Source: Pedomonas sp051304405 (GTDB lineage Bacteria; Pseudomonadota; Alphaproteobacteria; Sphingomonadales; Sphingomonadaceae). Taken from it: 64,000 nt of DNA. The position numbers and the translations under genes are program-made. The stretch is taken from assembly GCF_051304405.1 (NCBI RefSeq), contig NZ_JBPPGG010000002.1, positions 620,001-684,000 of the forward strand, written 5' to 3'. How positions within the stretch are numbered: the stretch's first letter is position 1; every line of letters starts with the position of its first letter. The notes under the pieces are model-generated. The model was not told the origin of the DNA, searched no databases, and saw only the letters and a list, made by a program, of their open reading frames with translations. Shown piece after piece: positions 26,119 to 34,651 of this stretch.

Positions 26119-26979
26119 TCATTTCTTGAGAACGAAGGGAATTTCCACAAATCCCCGCACGGGCACCGCCACGCCGTTGCGCAGGGTGGGAGACCAGCGC
26201 CATTTCCTCACCGCCTCCAGCGCCGCCTTGTCCAGCCGCTCGAACCCGCTGGAGCGCGAGACGCGGATGTCCGCCACCGCTCCGTCCGGCCCCACGGTGA
26301 GCAGCAGCACCACCGTGCCCTCCTCCTTGCGGCGGCGGGATTCCAGCGGATAGCGCGGCGGCTTCGCCTCGATCATGGTGGCGGAGAGATCCTCCACCGT
26401 CTCGATGCCCGGGCCAGCGGCCGGCGCGGCCTTGGGCTGGGCCACCACCGCCGGGGCCATGACGGCGGGTGCCGGCTCCGCCGCCGCCTGCACGGGCGAC
26501 GGCTGGGGCGGCAGAATGTCGAGCACCGGCGGCGCGACGATCGGCGTGACCGGCTCAAGGCTGGCCTCCGGCATGGGCGCGGGCGGCGGTGGCGGCGGCG
26601 CGGCCTGCACCAGATCGACCATGATCGGCTCGGGCGCCAGCGGCGTGAGCTTGACCACGTCCATGGTCACGAGCGCCGCCAACAGCGCCACATGCAGTCC
26701 GGCGATGGCGCCAATGGCGCCCCAGTTGACCCGGCGGCCCGCGCCATAGCGCCCGGACTGCGCCTCGGGCGCCTGCGAGAAATCGGATTGGGAGAATTCG
26801 GACTGCGAGAATTCGGATTGCGAGGGTTCGGCCTCCAGGGAAGCCGGTTTCAGCGCCTCGGACGGCCGGGATTCGGGCCTGGGAGACCCGCCGGCGACAA
26901 ACCGCAGCACCGGGGTGGACCGGCCAAGGCCCTCCTCCGGTTGCGCATCGAACGCCTGTGCCGCGCCGCTCGCGTCCAT
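26119..26979 (-). CDS. tonB: energy transducer TonB with long cytoplasmic N-terminus
   Basis: A 286-residue TonB. Residues 1-84 are predicted cytoplasmic, 85-107 form the membrane anchor (His96 in place of the functional TonB transmembrane His), 125-190 is a Pro/Ala-rich spacer and 200-286 is the C-terminal receptor-binding domain (PPRYPLESRRRKEEGTVVLLL). It couples the proton motive force (with ExbB/ExbD) to outer-membrane receptors. The N-terminal part is unusually long and carries three SQSEF-type repeats at 53-69. A candidate Fur box stands 78-92 bases upstream. Confidence 0.93.
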   Translation of the reverse strand: MDASGAAQAFDAQPEEGLGRSTPVLRFVAGGSPRPESRPSEALKPASLEAEPSQSEFSQSEFSQSDFSQAPEAQSGRYGAGRRVNWGAIGAIAGLHVALLAALVTMDVVKLTPLAPEPIMVDLVQAAPPPPPPAPMPEASLEPVTPIVAPPVLDILPPQPSPVQAAAEPAPAVMAPAVVAQPKAAPAAGPGIETVEDLSATMIEAKPPRYPLESRRRKEEGTVVLLLTVGPDGAVADIRVSRSSGFERLDKAALEAVRKWRWSPTLRNGVAVPVRGFVEIPFVLKK

Positions 26980-27056
26980 CTGCCTATCCCTGCGGACTGG
27001 TCCGCGTCTGAGAACGAATGGTCAAGCATATAGAACGGCCGCCGCGGCGATGCAAT

Positions 27057-27071
27057 TGCAAATTCGTCGCA
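27057..27071 (-). promoter_or_regulatory. candidate Fur box upstream of tonB
   Basis: The minus strand reads TGCGACGAATTTGCA, matching TGMGAM-N4-TTGCA as do two sites upstream of the siderophore receptor. It lies immediately downstream of the Sel1 stop and 78 bases before the tonB ATG. Confidence 0.45.
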
Positions 27072-27072
27072 A

Positions 27073-27816
27073 CTACAGCGCGGAGGCGGAAGGATCATCC
27101 GGTGCCAGCGCCGCGACCAACTCCGGCGCATGGTCGGCCAGCCACGCCCGCGCCTTGTCCAGAAAGGCGGGCGTCGCCGTCTCGGGGATGCGGCGCAGCC
27201 ACGCGGCGGCCTCGTCCCGATTCCCGGCGGCGATCAGCAGGCGGGCATGGTTGAACTGGCCGCGAAAGTCCCCGCCCTCGGCGGCCTGACGGTACAGCGC
27301 GGCGGCTTTCTCCATGTCGCGCTCCACCACCCAGCCGTCCTCGTAGAAGCCGCCCACCATGTTGATGGACTTCACATGCCCCAGCTCCATCGCCTTGCGA
27401 TACAGGCGCAGCGCCTCGGCGCGGTCCAGCGGCACCCCCTCGCCCAGGCAATAAAGCGTCGCCAGGTTGTACATGGCCCAGTCGAGACCATTGTCGGCGG
27501 CAGCCTTGTACCAGCGGGCGGCCAGCGCCTTGTCCACCGGCGTGCCCCAGCCCTGATCGCAGCAGCGCCCGACCATGTTCATGGCCATCACATGCCCCGC
27601 CTGCGCAGCCTCGATGAACAGGCGCAGCGCCTCGGCCGGATTGCGCGCCACCCCGCGCCCGTCGAGCAGCGCCTGGGCATAAAGCGCCTTGGCCTCGATC
27701 ACACCCGCCTCGGCGCAGACCCGCAGAATCCCGGCCACCTCCTCCGGCGGACCGGAAAGACGGCGGTTCAGCTCCTCCGCCGACCAGCGGCGAACGTCGT
27801 CATAGGTCAGGGCCAT
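27073..27816 (-). CDS. Sel1-like repeat (SLR) protein
   Basis: A 247-residue protein of alpha-helical Sel1 repeats: at least four 36-residue units with AxxLYxxGxGVxxDxxxAxxWYxxAAxxG character (for example LFIEAAQAGHVMAMNMVGRC, WYKAAADNGLDWAMYNLATL). No signal peptide, so cytoplasmic. In iron-uptake clusters a Sel1/TPR protein often sits between a Fiu-type receptor and piuC; its role there is unknown. The start at 27816 (MALTYDDV) is preceded by GAAAGAGG. 256 bases separate it from the receptor gene, much of it a paired hairpin element. Confidence 0.88.
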   Translation of the reverse strand: MALTYDDVRRWSAEELNRRLSGPPEEVAGILRVCAEAGVIEAKALYAQALLDGRGVARNPAEALRLFIEAAQAGHVMAMNMVGRCCDQGWGTPVDKALAARWYKAAADNGLDWAMYNLATLYCLGEGVPLDRAEALRLYRKAMELGHVKSINMVGGFYEDGWVVERDMEKAAALYRQAAEGGDFRGQFNHARLLIAAGNRDEAAAWLRRIPETATPAFLDKARAWLADHAPELVAALAPDDPSASAL

Positions 27817-27855
27817 GGCTTGTCTGGCCTCTTTCAAGGGTTTGAAACTGGAAAA

Positions 27856-28040
27856 TGCAGGAGGGACCTGGTCCCTCCTGCACCTCCCTTTCGTTTTGCC
27901 GGCCGTGTTTCCAGCGTTCGCGGGAACCACGGTCCAGCAGACAATTTTCGTTCAACAGGGCCACGCCCTTCATCCAGCGCGCGCCTGAAACACATCCCTT
28001 CAAAGAAAAGGGAGGTGCAGGAGGGGCGAGCCCCTCCTGC
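27856..28040. repeat. paired-hairpin intergenic element, copy 1
   Basis: A perfect 12-bp stem hairpin (27856-27882, TGCAGGAGGGAC/GTCCCTCCTGCA, followed by CCTCCCTTTC) and a second perfect 11-bp one (28017-28040, preceded by GAAAAGGGAGGT) face each other as an inverted repeat, 185 bp in total. The interior carries GCCGTGTTTCC. It lies between the receptor stop and the Sel1 gene. The same layout recurs at 47053-47250 and 59392-59610. Confidence 0.85.
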
Positions 28041-28072
28041 GACCTGATTTACAAACCGGCCTGCACCAAGCC

Positions 28073-30403
28073 TCAGAACGTCAGGCCCAGCGTCGCGAAG
28101 GCCGAGCGGCCCGGCGCGATGGTGGCGAAGTGCGTGCCGTAGGTGCGGTCGTAGTACTTCTTGTTGAACACGTTCTGCACGTTGACGCGCAGGGTGGCGT
28201 AGTCGGTGAGCTTTGCCGACGCCGTGGCGTCGAAGCGCCAGTAGCTGGGGATCGAGCGGCTCACGCCGTCCGCGCCGAAGTTGCCGTACTGCTTGGCGTT
28301 GTAGATGGCGCCGCCGCCCACCTGATAGCGATCGGCGAAGTCATAGGTGCTCCACAGCGTGAAGCTGTGCTTCGGCGTGTTCGGGAACGGCTTGCCGTTG
28401 GCCACGTTGTTCTCGCCCGCGAACTTCACCTCGGAGTCCATGTAGGTGTAGCCGCCAAAGACGCTCCAGCCCGGGAGCACCTGGCCGTTGACGCTGACCT
28501 CGACGCCGTCGATGCGGCGCTCGCCGACGAACACCGGCAGGCTGTCCGGGCCGATGGTGCGGGCGTTCTTGGTCTCGGTGCGGAACAGGGCCAGGTTCAC
28601 GCCCAGGGCCGCGTCGAAGAACTCCCACTTGGTGCCGATCTCGTAGCTCTTGGTCTTCTCGACCTTCAGATCATCGGGATCGAACGCGCCCTCGTTGCGG
28701 CCCGGGGTCAGGCCGTTGCTCTCGCTGCCCTCGCCGAGGAAGCTGCCCGGAGGCGTCGCCGAGGTGGCGTAGGACAGGTAGATGCTGCCGTTCTCCGCCG
28801 GCTTGTAGATGAGGCCCGCCTGCCAGTTGAACAGGTCGTCCGTGCGGTCGACCTCGGTCTTGTTGGCGAGGCTGCGCGCCTTCACGTCGTAGTGGTCATA
28901 GCGCACGCCGAGGTTCACCAGCAGCGCCTCGGTGAGCGTGATGGTGTCCAGCATGTACGCGGACCAGGTGTTGATCTCGGTGATCGTGGCGATCGGGTTG
29001 CGGGCGGTGGCGATGGGGTTGCCATCGGCGTCGCGGTTCACCCACGGATCTTTCGGGTTCGGGTTGAACAGGCTGGTGCAGTTGTGCAGCGCGACGCCCT
29101 CCGGGGTGCAGCGCGGCGAGGTGTTGAGCGCGTTGCCCTTGCCGTCGCCGTAGGTGCCCTGGCGGGAGCGCTCCCAGCTGCCCTCGATGCCCGTCGACAG
29201 GCTGTGGGCGATGGCGCCCGTGTTGAACTTCGCCGAGATGTCCAGCTGGTCGACGATCGACTCCGTACCGCCGTAGCGCGAGTTGGTGCGGCGCCACACC
29301 TGGCCGTTCTGGACGTTGCCCTGGCTGTCGTCCGGCTGGGTGATGATGTAGCTCTGCTTGACGTTGGCGTACTTGGCCGTGTTGCGGATGGTGACGGCAT
29401 CCGTCACGTCATGCTCGATCCGCAGCATCACCTCGTCGATGTTGGTCTTGCGGAAATCGCGGTCCTTGAGGCCGTAGAAGTTGGAGCGGTCCACCTTCTG
29501 GCCGTTCACCTCCTCGGCGGGGCGGATCTTCAGCTTGCCGGAGGCCACCGCCTGCGCCTGGGTGCGCTCGAACGGCATGCCCGGATCGGGCAGGTCGTCG
29601 GTCTCCAGGTGGTAGTAGTTGAGGAAGGCGCGGGTGTCGGTGCCGAGGCCGAAGCCGATCGACGGCGCAATGCCCCAGCGGTTGTAGTTCATGGCGTCGC
29701 GCTTGGCCACGTCCTGGTCATGCCACATGGCGTTGAGGCGGATGGCCGCCACGTCGCTCAGCTGGTAGTTGGCATCAACGGTTGCGCGCTTGTAGTCGGC
29801 CGTGCCGTAGCTGAGATCCGCCGACACCTCGGTGCCGAGGTGGGCCTTCTTGGTGACCATGTTCAGGCTGCCGCCCGCGCTGCCACGGCCGCCCAGGGTC
29901 GAGTCACCGCCGCGCACCACTTCGATCTGCTCGATCGCGAACACTTCGCGCGACTGGCCGCCCACGCTGCGGACGCCGTCGATGAAGGTGCTGCCCTGGG
30001 TGTCGAAGCCGCGGATGAACGGACGGTCGCCCTGCGGGTTGCCGCCCTCGCCCGCGCCGAAGGTAATGCCCGGGACAGTGCGCAGCGCCTCGACCAGCGT
30101 GGTGGAGCCGGTCTCCTTCATCACCTGCGCCGGCAGGATGACGACGGACTTGGGCGTGTTCACCAGCGGCGCGGTGTACTTGGGAGATTCGGGCTTGTCG
30201 ATCTTGTAGCCCTGCTCCTCGATGGCGGTGTCGGTGACGGTCATGCCGCCCAGACGCGCCGGAGCAGCGTTCGCTCCCTCGGTGCCCTGCGCCACGGCCG
30301 GCGCGGCGATGAAGCCGACGCAGCCCAGCGCCAGGAACGCAACGCCAGCACTGCCGGCCGCCGCCTCGTCCACACCGAACCGGTTGGTAGTCTTCTTACC
30401 CAT
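28073..30403 (-). CDS. fiu: TonB-dependent catecholate siderophore receptor (Fiu/PiuA-like)
   Basis: A 776-residue outer-membrane receptor. A signal peptide ends near residue 39 (AVAQG). The plug domain holds TPKSVVILPAQVMKETGSTT and GFDTQGSTFIDGVRSVGGQSREVFAIEQIEVVRGGDSTLGGRGSAGGSLNMVTK; the 22-strand barrel ends with FGTHFATIAPGRSAFATLGLTF, Phe-terminated as required for BAM insertion. Neighbouring piuC and tonB point to Fe(III)-catecholate uptake. Two candidate Fur boxes lie within 110 bases upstream. It ends 33 bases before the first paired hairpin element. Confidence 0.94.
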   Translation of the reverse strand: MGKKTTNRFGVDEAAAGSAGVAFLALGCVGFIAAPAVAQGTEGANAAPARLGGMTVTDTAIEEQGYKIDKPESPKYTAPLVNTPKSVVILPAQVMKETGSTTLVEALRTVPGITFGAGEGGNPQGDRPFIRGFDTQGSTFIDGVRSVGGQSREVFAIEQIEVVRGGDSTLGGRGSAGGSLNMVTKKAHLGTEVSADLSYGTADYKRATVDANYQLSDVAAIRLNAMWHDQDVAKRDAMNYNRWGIAPSIGFGLGTDTRAFLNYYHLETDDLPDPGMPFERTQAQAVASGKLKIRPAEEVNGQKVDRSNFYGLKDRDFRKTNIDEVMLRIEHDVTDAVTIRNTAKYANVKQSYIITQPDDSQGNVQNGQVWRRTNSRYGGTESIVDQLDISAKFNTGAIAHSLSTGIEGSWERSRQGTYGDGKGNALNTSPRCTPEGVALHNCTSLFNPNPKDPWVNRDADGNPIATARNPIATITEINTWSAYMLDTITLTEALLVNLGVRYDHYDVKARSLANKTEVDRTDDLFNWQAGLIYKPAENGSIYLSYATSATPPGSFLGEGSESNGLTPGRNEGAFDPDDLKVEKTKSYEIGTKWEFFDAALGVNLALFRTETKNARTIGPDSLPVFVGERRIDGVEVSVNGQVLPGWSVFGGYTYMDSEVKFAGENNVANGKPFPNTPKHSFTLWSTYDFADRYQVGGGAIYNAKQYGNFGADGVSRSIPSYWRFDATASAKLTDYATLRVNVQNVFNKKYYDRTYGTHFATIAPGRSAFATLGLTF

Positions 30404-30424
30404 GCGGTATCAACCCCTGTTCTT

Positions 30425-30439
30425 GAGAATAAATTGCAT
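30425..30439 (-). promoter_or_regulatory. candidate Fur box 1 upstream of the siderophore receptor
   Basis: TGAGAATAAATTGCA on the plus strand, 10 of 14 positions of a 7-1-7 TGATAAT-N-ATTATCA box and identical in pattern to the site at 30496. It begins 22 bases before the receptor start codon. Confidence 0.45.
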
Positions 30440-30495
30440 TTCGGTGGCGAAGTACAAACTTCCAGACGGCGAGTCAACGCAGGCGATATGGAAAA

Positions 30496-30510
30496 TGAGA
30501 AGTAGTTGCA
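30496..30510 (-). promoter_or_regulatory. candidate Fur box 2 upstream of the siderophore receptor
   Basis: TGAGAAGTAGTTGCA, the same TGAGAA-N4-TTGCA pattern, 71 bases further upstream. The remaining gap to the DUF389 gene (30511-30727) carries no gene; it contains a run of ten C at 30555-30565 and a ribosome site for DUF389. Confidence 0.42.
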
Positions 30511-30727
30511 ATTAGGGAACACAGATCGGGAACATGGGGCCCGCCGGACACCCCGCCCCCCCCCCTCTCCCCGGGCCACGACGCCACCCAACGCGGACGG
30601 CACCCAACACGGCTGTTTTTCCGCGCCCCATTTGCCGATAAACTTTATAGAGTTCGTCTTCTGCCCCGTCCCGGCCCGCTGTCTGCGCGCGAGGCGGCAT
30701 CCTCCCAACCCCTAACCAGGACGAAGA

Positions 30728-32305
30728 ATGGCCGTTCAGACCAAGACGCACCTGCTCCGCCAACCTGCCCAGGCCATCAGCCGCCTCAAGGCGCTGTGGC
30801 GTGAATACATCATCACCAATGTAGATCACGAAGCCGTGGTCCGGCGCGTCACCGAAGAAGCGCGCTGGAGTTCGCGCTATGCCTTCATGGTGGTGATCTC
30901 CGCCGGGATCTCCATTCTCGGCCTGCTCCTGCCCTCAAGCGCGGTGCTGATCGGCGCGATGCTGATCTCCCCCCTGATGATGCCGATCATCGGCCTCGGC
31001 TTCGCGCTTGCCACCTTTGACGTGGAGGAGATGAAGCAGGCCGCCTTCGCGCTGGCTGCGGGTTCGCTGCTTGCCATTGTCCTGTCGGCGCTGTTCGTCG
31101 CCATTTCGCCGGTGCAGACGGTAACCTCCGAGATCGCGTCGCGCACGCAGCCGAACCTGTTCGACCTGCTGGTTGCCCTGCTCTCGGCGCTGGCGGGCGG
31201 CTACGCTCTGGTGCGCGGGCGCGGCGAGACGGTGGTGGGCGTCGCCATCGCCATTGCGCTGATGCCGCCGCTCGCGGTGGTGGGCTTCGGCCTTGCCACG
31301 CAGAACTGGTACGTCGCGGGCGGCGCGCTGCTGCTGTTCTTCACCAACCTCATCACCATCGCGCTGACGGCGGCGTTTGTCGCCCGCCTCTACGGGTTCG
31401 GCTCCCACCTCTCCCCGGCACACACGCACCTTCAGACCGTGCTGATTGTGGTCATTCTGGCAGCGCTGGCGACGCCGCTCGGCCTCACCCTGAAGCAGAT
31501 CGGCTGGGAGACCCTCGCCTCCCGCCAGATCCGCGATGGCATCCGCAGCCACTTCCCCTCCGCTGCCCGCCTCAGCGACGTGGAATCCCAGCTGCGCGGG
31601 CGGCCGATCAAGGTCACCGCGACGGTACTGACGCCCCGGTTCATCGCGGACGCGGACGAGAAGGTGGGCCAGACCCTGACCCGCCTGCTCAACCGGCATG
31701 TGGTGGTGCATCTCGACCAGCTGATCGTGGGCGGCGCGGCGGGCGACGCCCAGGCCGCCCAGCTGGCGGCGGCGCAGAACCGCGAACGCCTCCAGGCGGA
31801 CCGGATCACCCGGCTCATCAGCGACCGCCTGGCGCTCGCGGGCGGCGGCGCCCCGCGCGACGTGCTGATCGACCAGATCGGCCGCCGTGCCACCATCACC
31901 GCCCGCCCGCTGGCCGGGAGCACCCTTGCCACCTATCACCAGCTGGAGCAGCGCGCCGCCTCGGGCGTGGAGGACTGGACGCTGATGCTGGTGCCCCCGC
32001 TCCTGCCGCTGCCCGAGATCACGTTCGCCGCGACAGAGGCCGCCCCGAAGCCGGATGCGGCAGGCGAGAACGCCCTCGACATCGCCGCATGGGCCATCCT
32101 GCGCCGCAATGTGCCGGTCAGCCTGAGCGGCCCCGCCGCCGTGGTGGACGCGGCTGCGGCAGCGCTGGCGCTGCGGGGCGTCGAGTCCGGCCTGCTGGAC
32201 CTCCGTCCGGACGCGCCGGCCGCACCGCCCCGCGCCGGTGGAAAGCCCGCAGCACAGGAGCCGCTCACGGCGCGTCTCGACTGGCGCGTGGCAACGTTTG
32301 AATGA
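30728..32305 (+). CDS. DUF389 domain membrane protein
   Basis: A 525-residue inner-membrane protein. The N-terminal half has six or seven helices including the DUF389 hallmark LLPSSAVLIGAMLISPLMMPIIGLG (residues about 76-100); the second half, from about 265, is soluble with repeated short domains (RDGIRSHFPSAARLSDVESQL, GDAQAAQLAAAQNRERLQADRI). No transport substrate is known for the family. It is divergent from the receptor gene and ends at a bidirectional terminator before the PEP-CTERM gene. Confidence 0.88.
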   Translation: MAVQTKTHLLRQPAQAISRLKALWREYIITNVDHEAVVRRVTEEARWSSRYAFMVVISAGISILGLLLPSSAVLIGAMLISPLMMPIIGLGFALATFDVEEMKQAAFALAAGSLLAIVLSALFVAISPVQTVTSEIASRTQPNLFDLLVALLSALAGGYALVRGRGETVVGVAIAIALMPPLAVVGFGLATQNWYVAGGALLLFFTNLITIALTAAFVARLYGFGSHLSPAHTHLQTVLIVVILAALATPLGLTLKQIGWETLASRQIRDGIRSHFPSAARLSDVESQLRGRPIKVTATVLTPRFIADADEKVGQTLTRLLNRHVVVHLDQLIVGGAAGDAQAAQLAAAQNRERLQADRITRLISDRLALAGGGAPRDVLIDQIGRRATITARPLAGSTLATYHQLEQRAASGVEDWTLMLVPPLLPLPEITFAATEAAPKPDAAGENALDIAAWAILRRNVPVSLSGPAAVVDAAAAALALRGVESGLLDLRPDAPAAPPRAGGKPAAQEPLTARLDWRVATFE

Positions 32306-32424
32306 CGTCGGCTGGGGCGATCCGAATCCCACGGGGCGCGCCGGGACAGGAAGCCGTGATCGTCAATGACGGCGCCTTCCCCGCCATTGCCCCGCAACGC
32401 AGAGGCAGCAAGATCAAAGAAAAT

Positions 32425-32451
32425 GGGGCGGCCGTTGAGCCGCCCCTTTTT
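32425..32451. terminator. bidirectional-looking intrinsic terminator
   Basis: Perfect 8-bp stem GGGGCGGC/GCCGCCCC with loop CGTTGA, followed by TTTTT and preceded by AAAAT. It separates the convergent DUF389 and PEP-CTERM genes. Confidence 0.9.
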
Positions 32452-32474
32452 CATTCCGCTTGTGAGTGCCGTGC

Positions 32475-33533
32475 TTATGCAGCCTTCTTGCCACGGCGTG
32501 CCGCAGCGATCCCAAGGATACCAAGGCCCAGCAAGGCGATACCGGCCGGCTCCGGCACCGGATCCGGGTCCGGAACGATGTTCTGTCCCAGGCCGAAGAT
32601 GAACAACTGCTCGTAGCCGTTGTTGATGTCGGCCAGACCCATCTCAACGCGCATGACGTCGAAATCCGTGTTGTAGATCAAGGCGCTCAGCTCGTCGTTG
32701 GTCAGGGCAAAGGCGACGCGGTCAGCACCCAGGTTCTGGTTGATCGTCACGCCGTTGACGTCATCGCCGGTGCAGGGCCCCAGGTGCAGCAACTGCGGAG
32801 TCTGCCCGTCCGATACTTTCGCAACGCAGATCTGCCCATGAATGCGGCCCCAGTCCACGCCATCATGCGTGAACAGGGTCTGGCTCTGGATAGCGTCGTT
32901 GCTATTTGTGCCATCGAAAATGAAGCTGACTTCTGCGCCAGTATCAAGATCGACCAGAGTCACCCGGCCCCAGGCCAGCGCGTCTTGCTCCACTGTCAGC
33001 AACTCGCTGCCGGCGCTATCCGTTTCATTCAGGTTGAACCCGAAAAACAGTTTCTGACCCTTCAGATAATCGCGCAGCGTCTCAAGCGAGATATCCCACG
33101 TCCCGGCATTATCCATTCCGAGCGCATCGGCGCCGAACGTATCGCTCGGATCAGGGCTCGTCGTGGTCCAGAACACGCTGCTGCCGCTCCCGCCACCACT
33201 CGGCGTGAGGAAGGGATTGTCGGTATTGGCGAATTCCCCATTGCTGACGCCTTTGGAGCCCGTTGCAATGACGATGAACTCGTTGATCTGGCCGGGGGCA
33301 CTCTTCACATAGTAAGGATCGTTGTTCGATGGCGGACTGGTTTTGCCGTTCATGGCGTAATAGTTCAGCATCGCCAGCGAATAGACCGTGAACTGGCCAT
33401 ATTGCAGCGAGACGACGCCATCTTCCGGATCCGGGAAATAGAGCGGAGCAGCCTGAGCTGCACCCGATACGGCAGCCAAGGCAGTCATGCTAACCGCAGC
33501 AAGCTTCACAAACTTCTTCATGGCCTTCTTCAT
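32475..33533 (-). CDS. PEP-CTERM sorting domain surface protein
   Basis: A 352-residue exported protein. Residues 1-28 are a signal peptide (MKKAMKKFVKLAAVSMTALA...) and the last 27 are a PEP-CTERM signal: VPEP at 326, a hydrophobic helix (IALLGLGILGIAAA) and a basic tail (RRGKK). The middle is low-charge beta-rich with Cys pairs and Asn/Asp-rich stretches. Exosortase would cleave it during export with exopolysaccharide; no exosortase gene is in the window. Transcription appears to start from a sigma-54 promoter 37-52 bases upstream. The start at 33533 is chosen by the signal peptide. Confidence 0.93.
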   Translation of the reverse strand: MKKAMKKFVKLAAVSMTALAAVSGAAQAAPLYFPDPEDGVVSLQYGQFTVYSLAMLNYYAMNGKTSPPSNNDPYYVKSAPGQINEFIVIATGSKGVSNGEFANTDNPFLTPSGGGSGSSVFWTTTSPDPSDTFGADALGMDNAGTWDISLETLRDYLKGQKLFFGFNLNETDSAGSELLTVEQDALAWGRVTLVDLDTGAEVSFIFDGTNSNDAIQSQTLFTHDGVDWGRIHGQICVAKVSDGQTPQLLHLGPCTGDDVNGVTINQNLGADRVAFALTNDELSALIYNTDFDVMRVEMGLADINNGYEQLFIFGLGQNIVPDPDPVPEPAGIALLGLGILGIAAARRGKKAA

Positions 33534-33569
33534 GGCACAGCCCCCACGGATGTCTTGCATCCACGGCTT

Positions 33570-33585
33570 GGCAATAATCATGCCA
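33570..33585 (-). promoter_or_regulatory. sigma-54 promoter of the PEP-CTERM gene
   Basis: The minus strand reads TGGCATGATTATTGCC. The GG and GC pairs are separated by exactly 10 bases, as RpoN requires, and the -24 element TGGCAT is nearly perfect. It predicts a start about 27 bases before the ATG. Upstream, ATCCGA (33659-33664) and TCGGAT (33692-33697) form an inverted repeat that could bind an activator. Confidence 0.8.
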
Positions 33586-33916
33586 GATTAAAAAGAAACG
33601 CATATTCAATACTTAACCTGAAAGACCCCGGATTTCACACCATACAACCGTAAGAAAATCCGACAAAATTAATTGATAATAATTATTACAATCGGATGGT
33701 AAATAAGGGATTGGCACCTGGAGACGGCCTCCACGTCAAGAAATTTGTCTGCATGATTGTGTTCTGGAGGAAGGCCCCTCCGGCCGATCAACCCTGTGCT
33801 CCACGTGAGGCACACAGGCAGCCGAATCACGGAAAAGGTCCATGCCCGATTCCACCATGACGACATTCCCAACGCCGCAAAAGCCCCAACGCCGCAAAAG
33901 CGCACGAATGGTGACG

Positions 33917-33988
33917 TTTCTGGAAGGGAATGCGGTTCTGGAAGGGAACGCGGTTCTGAAAGCAAATACGGTTCGTGGGAACCGGGGG
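33917..33988. repeat. 18-bp degenerate tandem repeat
   Basis: Four 18-base units begin tttctggaagggaatgcg, gttctggaagggaacgcg, gttctgaaagcaaatacg and gttcgtgggaaccggggg; the first two differ at two positions. A 15-bp unit aacgccgcaaaagcc is repeated just upstream at 33868-33899. The units multiply to a multiple of 3 but no frame is supported. The rest of the gap 33534-34024 shows only the PEP-CTERM promoter and an AT-rich stretch at 33665-33700 that resembles a Fur box. Confidence 0.7.
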
Positions 33989-34024
33989 GAACTGGTATTG
34001 GAAGCGCCAAGTCTTTAGAGAGAC

Positions 34025-34102
34025 TGGGGCGACTGATGGGGTTCGAACCCACGACCCCTGGTACCACAAACCAGTGCTCTAACCAACTGAGCTACAGTCG
34101 CC
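34025..34102 (-). tRNA. tRNA-His (anticodon GUG), with encoded G-1
   Basis: The minus strand begins GGCGACTG and ends CAGTCGCCCCA. With G-1 opposite C73 the 7-bp acceptor stem and encoded CCA fit exactly as in Escherichia coli tRNA-His. The anticodon arm CTGGTTTGTGGTACCAG presents GTG. The T arm reads GTGGGTTCGAACCCC. Confidence 0.96.
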
Positions 34103-34174
34103 GCGCGTCAGGGCTGCGTCATTACGAGCGAAGTCGCCGAGCGTCAAGAGATGGATGACGAAAGAAGCAAAAAA

Positions 34175-34612
34175 ATGAACGAAACCATTCGAAAGTTTGG
34201 ATATCCCCGGACCGAGATCGCCTCCTACGAGCATTGGGTGGTTCTGCTCAGGCCCGCGCAGGTGACGCTGGGGTCGTTGATTCTCGCGGCGAAGTCCGAG
34301 GCCACCGCCTTTCCCGACCTGCCCCCGGCCGCCTCCGCCGAGCTGGCGCAGGTGACACGGGACATCGAATCAACCCTGCGGACCGTGGTCGATTACGAGA
34401 AGATCAACTACCTGATGCTGATGATGGTGGACCCCCACGTCCACTTCCATGTCTTCCCCCGCTATGCGGGCGAGCGCGAGATTCGGGGCGTGAACGTGGC
34501 GGACACGGGCTGGCCGAAGACGCCGGATCTTGGCAGCGCCCACGCCCTCGATGAAGCCCAGATCCACCGGCTGGTGGACTGCCTCAAGGAGACGTGGCCC
34601 GCGCGCGGCTGA
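34175..34612 (+). CDS. HIT family protein
   Basis: A 145-residue histidine-triad protein. The signature HVHFHVF has His88, His90 and His92. This subclass is the short type with MNETIRKFGYP and EHWVVLLRPAQVTLGSLILAAKSEATAF. It likely hydrolyses nucleotide phosphoramidates or dinucleotides. ATG at 34175 is preferred, with GAAAGAAG 8 bases upstream; the ATG at 34151 has its purine run touching the start codon. Confidence 0.9.
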   Translation: MNETIRKFGYPRTEIASYEHWVVLLRPAQVTLGSLILAAKSEATAFPDLPPAASAELAQVTRDIESTLRTVVDYEKINYLMLMMVDPHVHFHVFPRYAGEREIRGVNVADTGWPKTPDLGSAHALDEAQIHRLVDCLKETWPARG

Positions 34613-34651
34613 AACCCGTCCTGTCAGAGCTCTGATCTCTGCTTTCCCTTT

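Noticed and set aside
28130..30505. A plus-strand frame of 791 codons opposite the siderophore receptor.
   Set aside because: Antisense shadow; composition is Val/Ala/Arg-rich without domains, and the receptor frame is unambiguous.
33674..33688. TGATAATAATTATTA, a near-perfect classical Fur box upstream of the PEP-CTERM gene.
   Set aside because: It lies in a very AT-rich stretch, does not match the TGMGAM-N4-TTGCA pattern of the iron genes here, and the gene already has a sigma-54 promoter at 33570. Kept as a coincidence unless iron response is shown.
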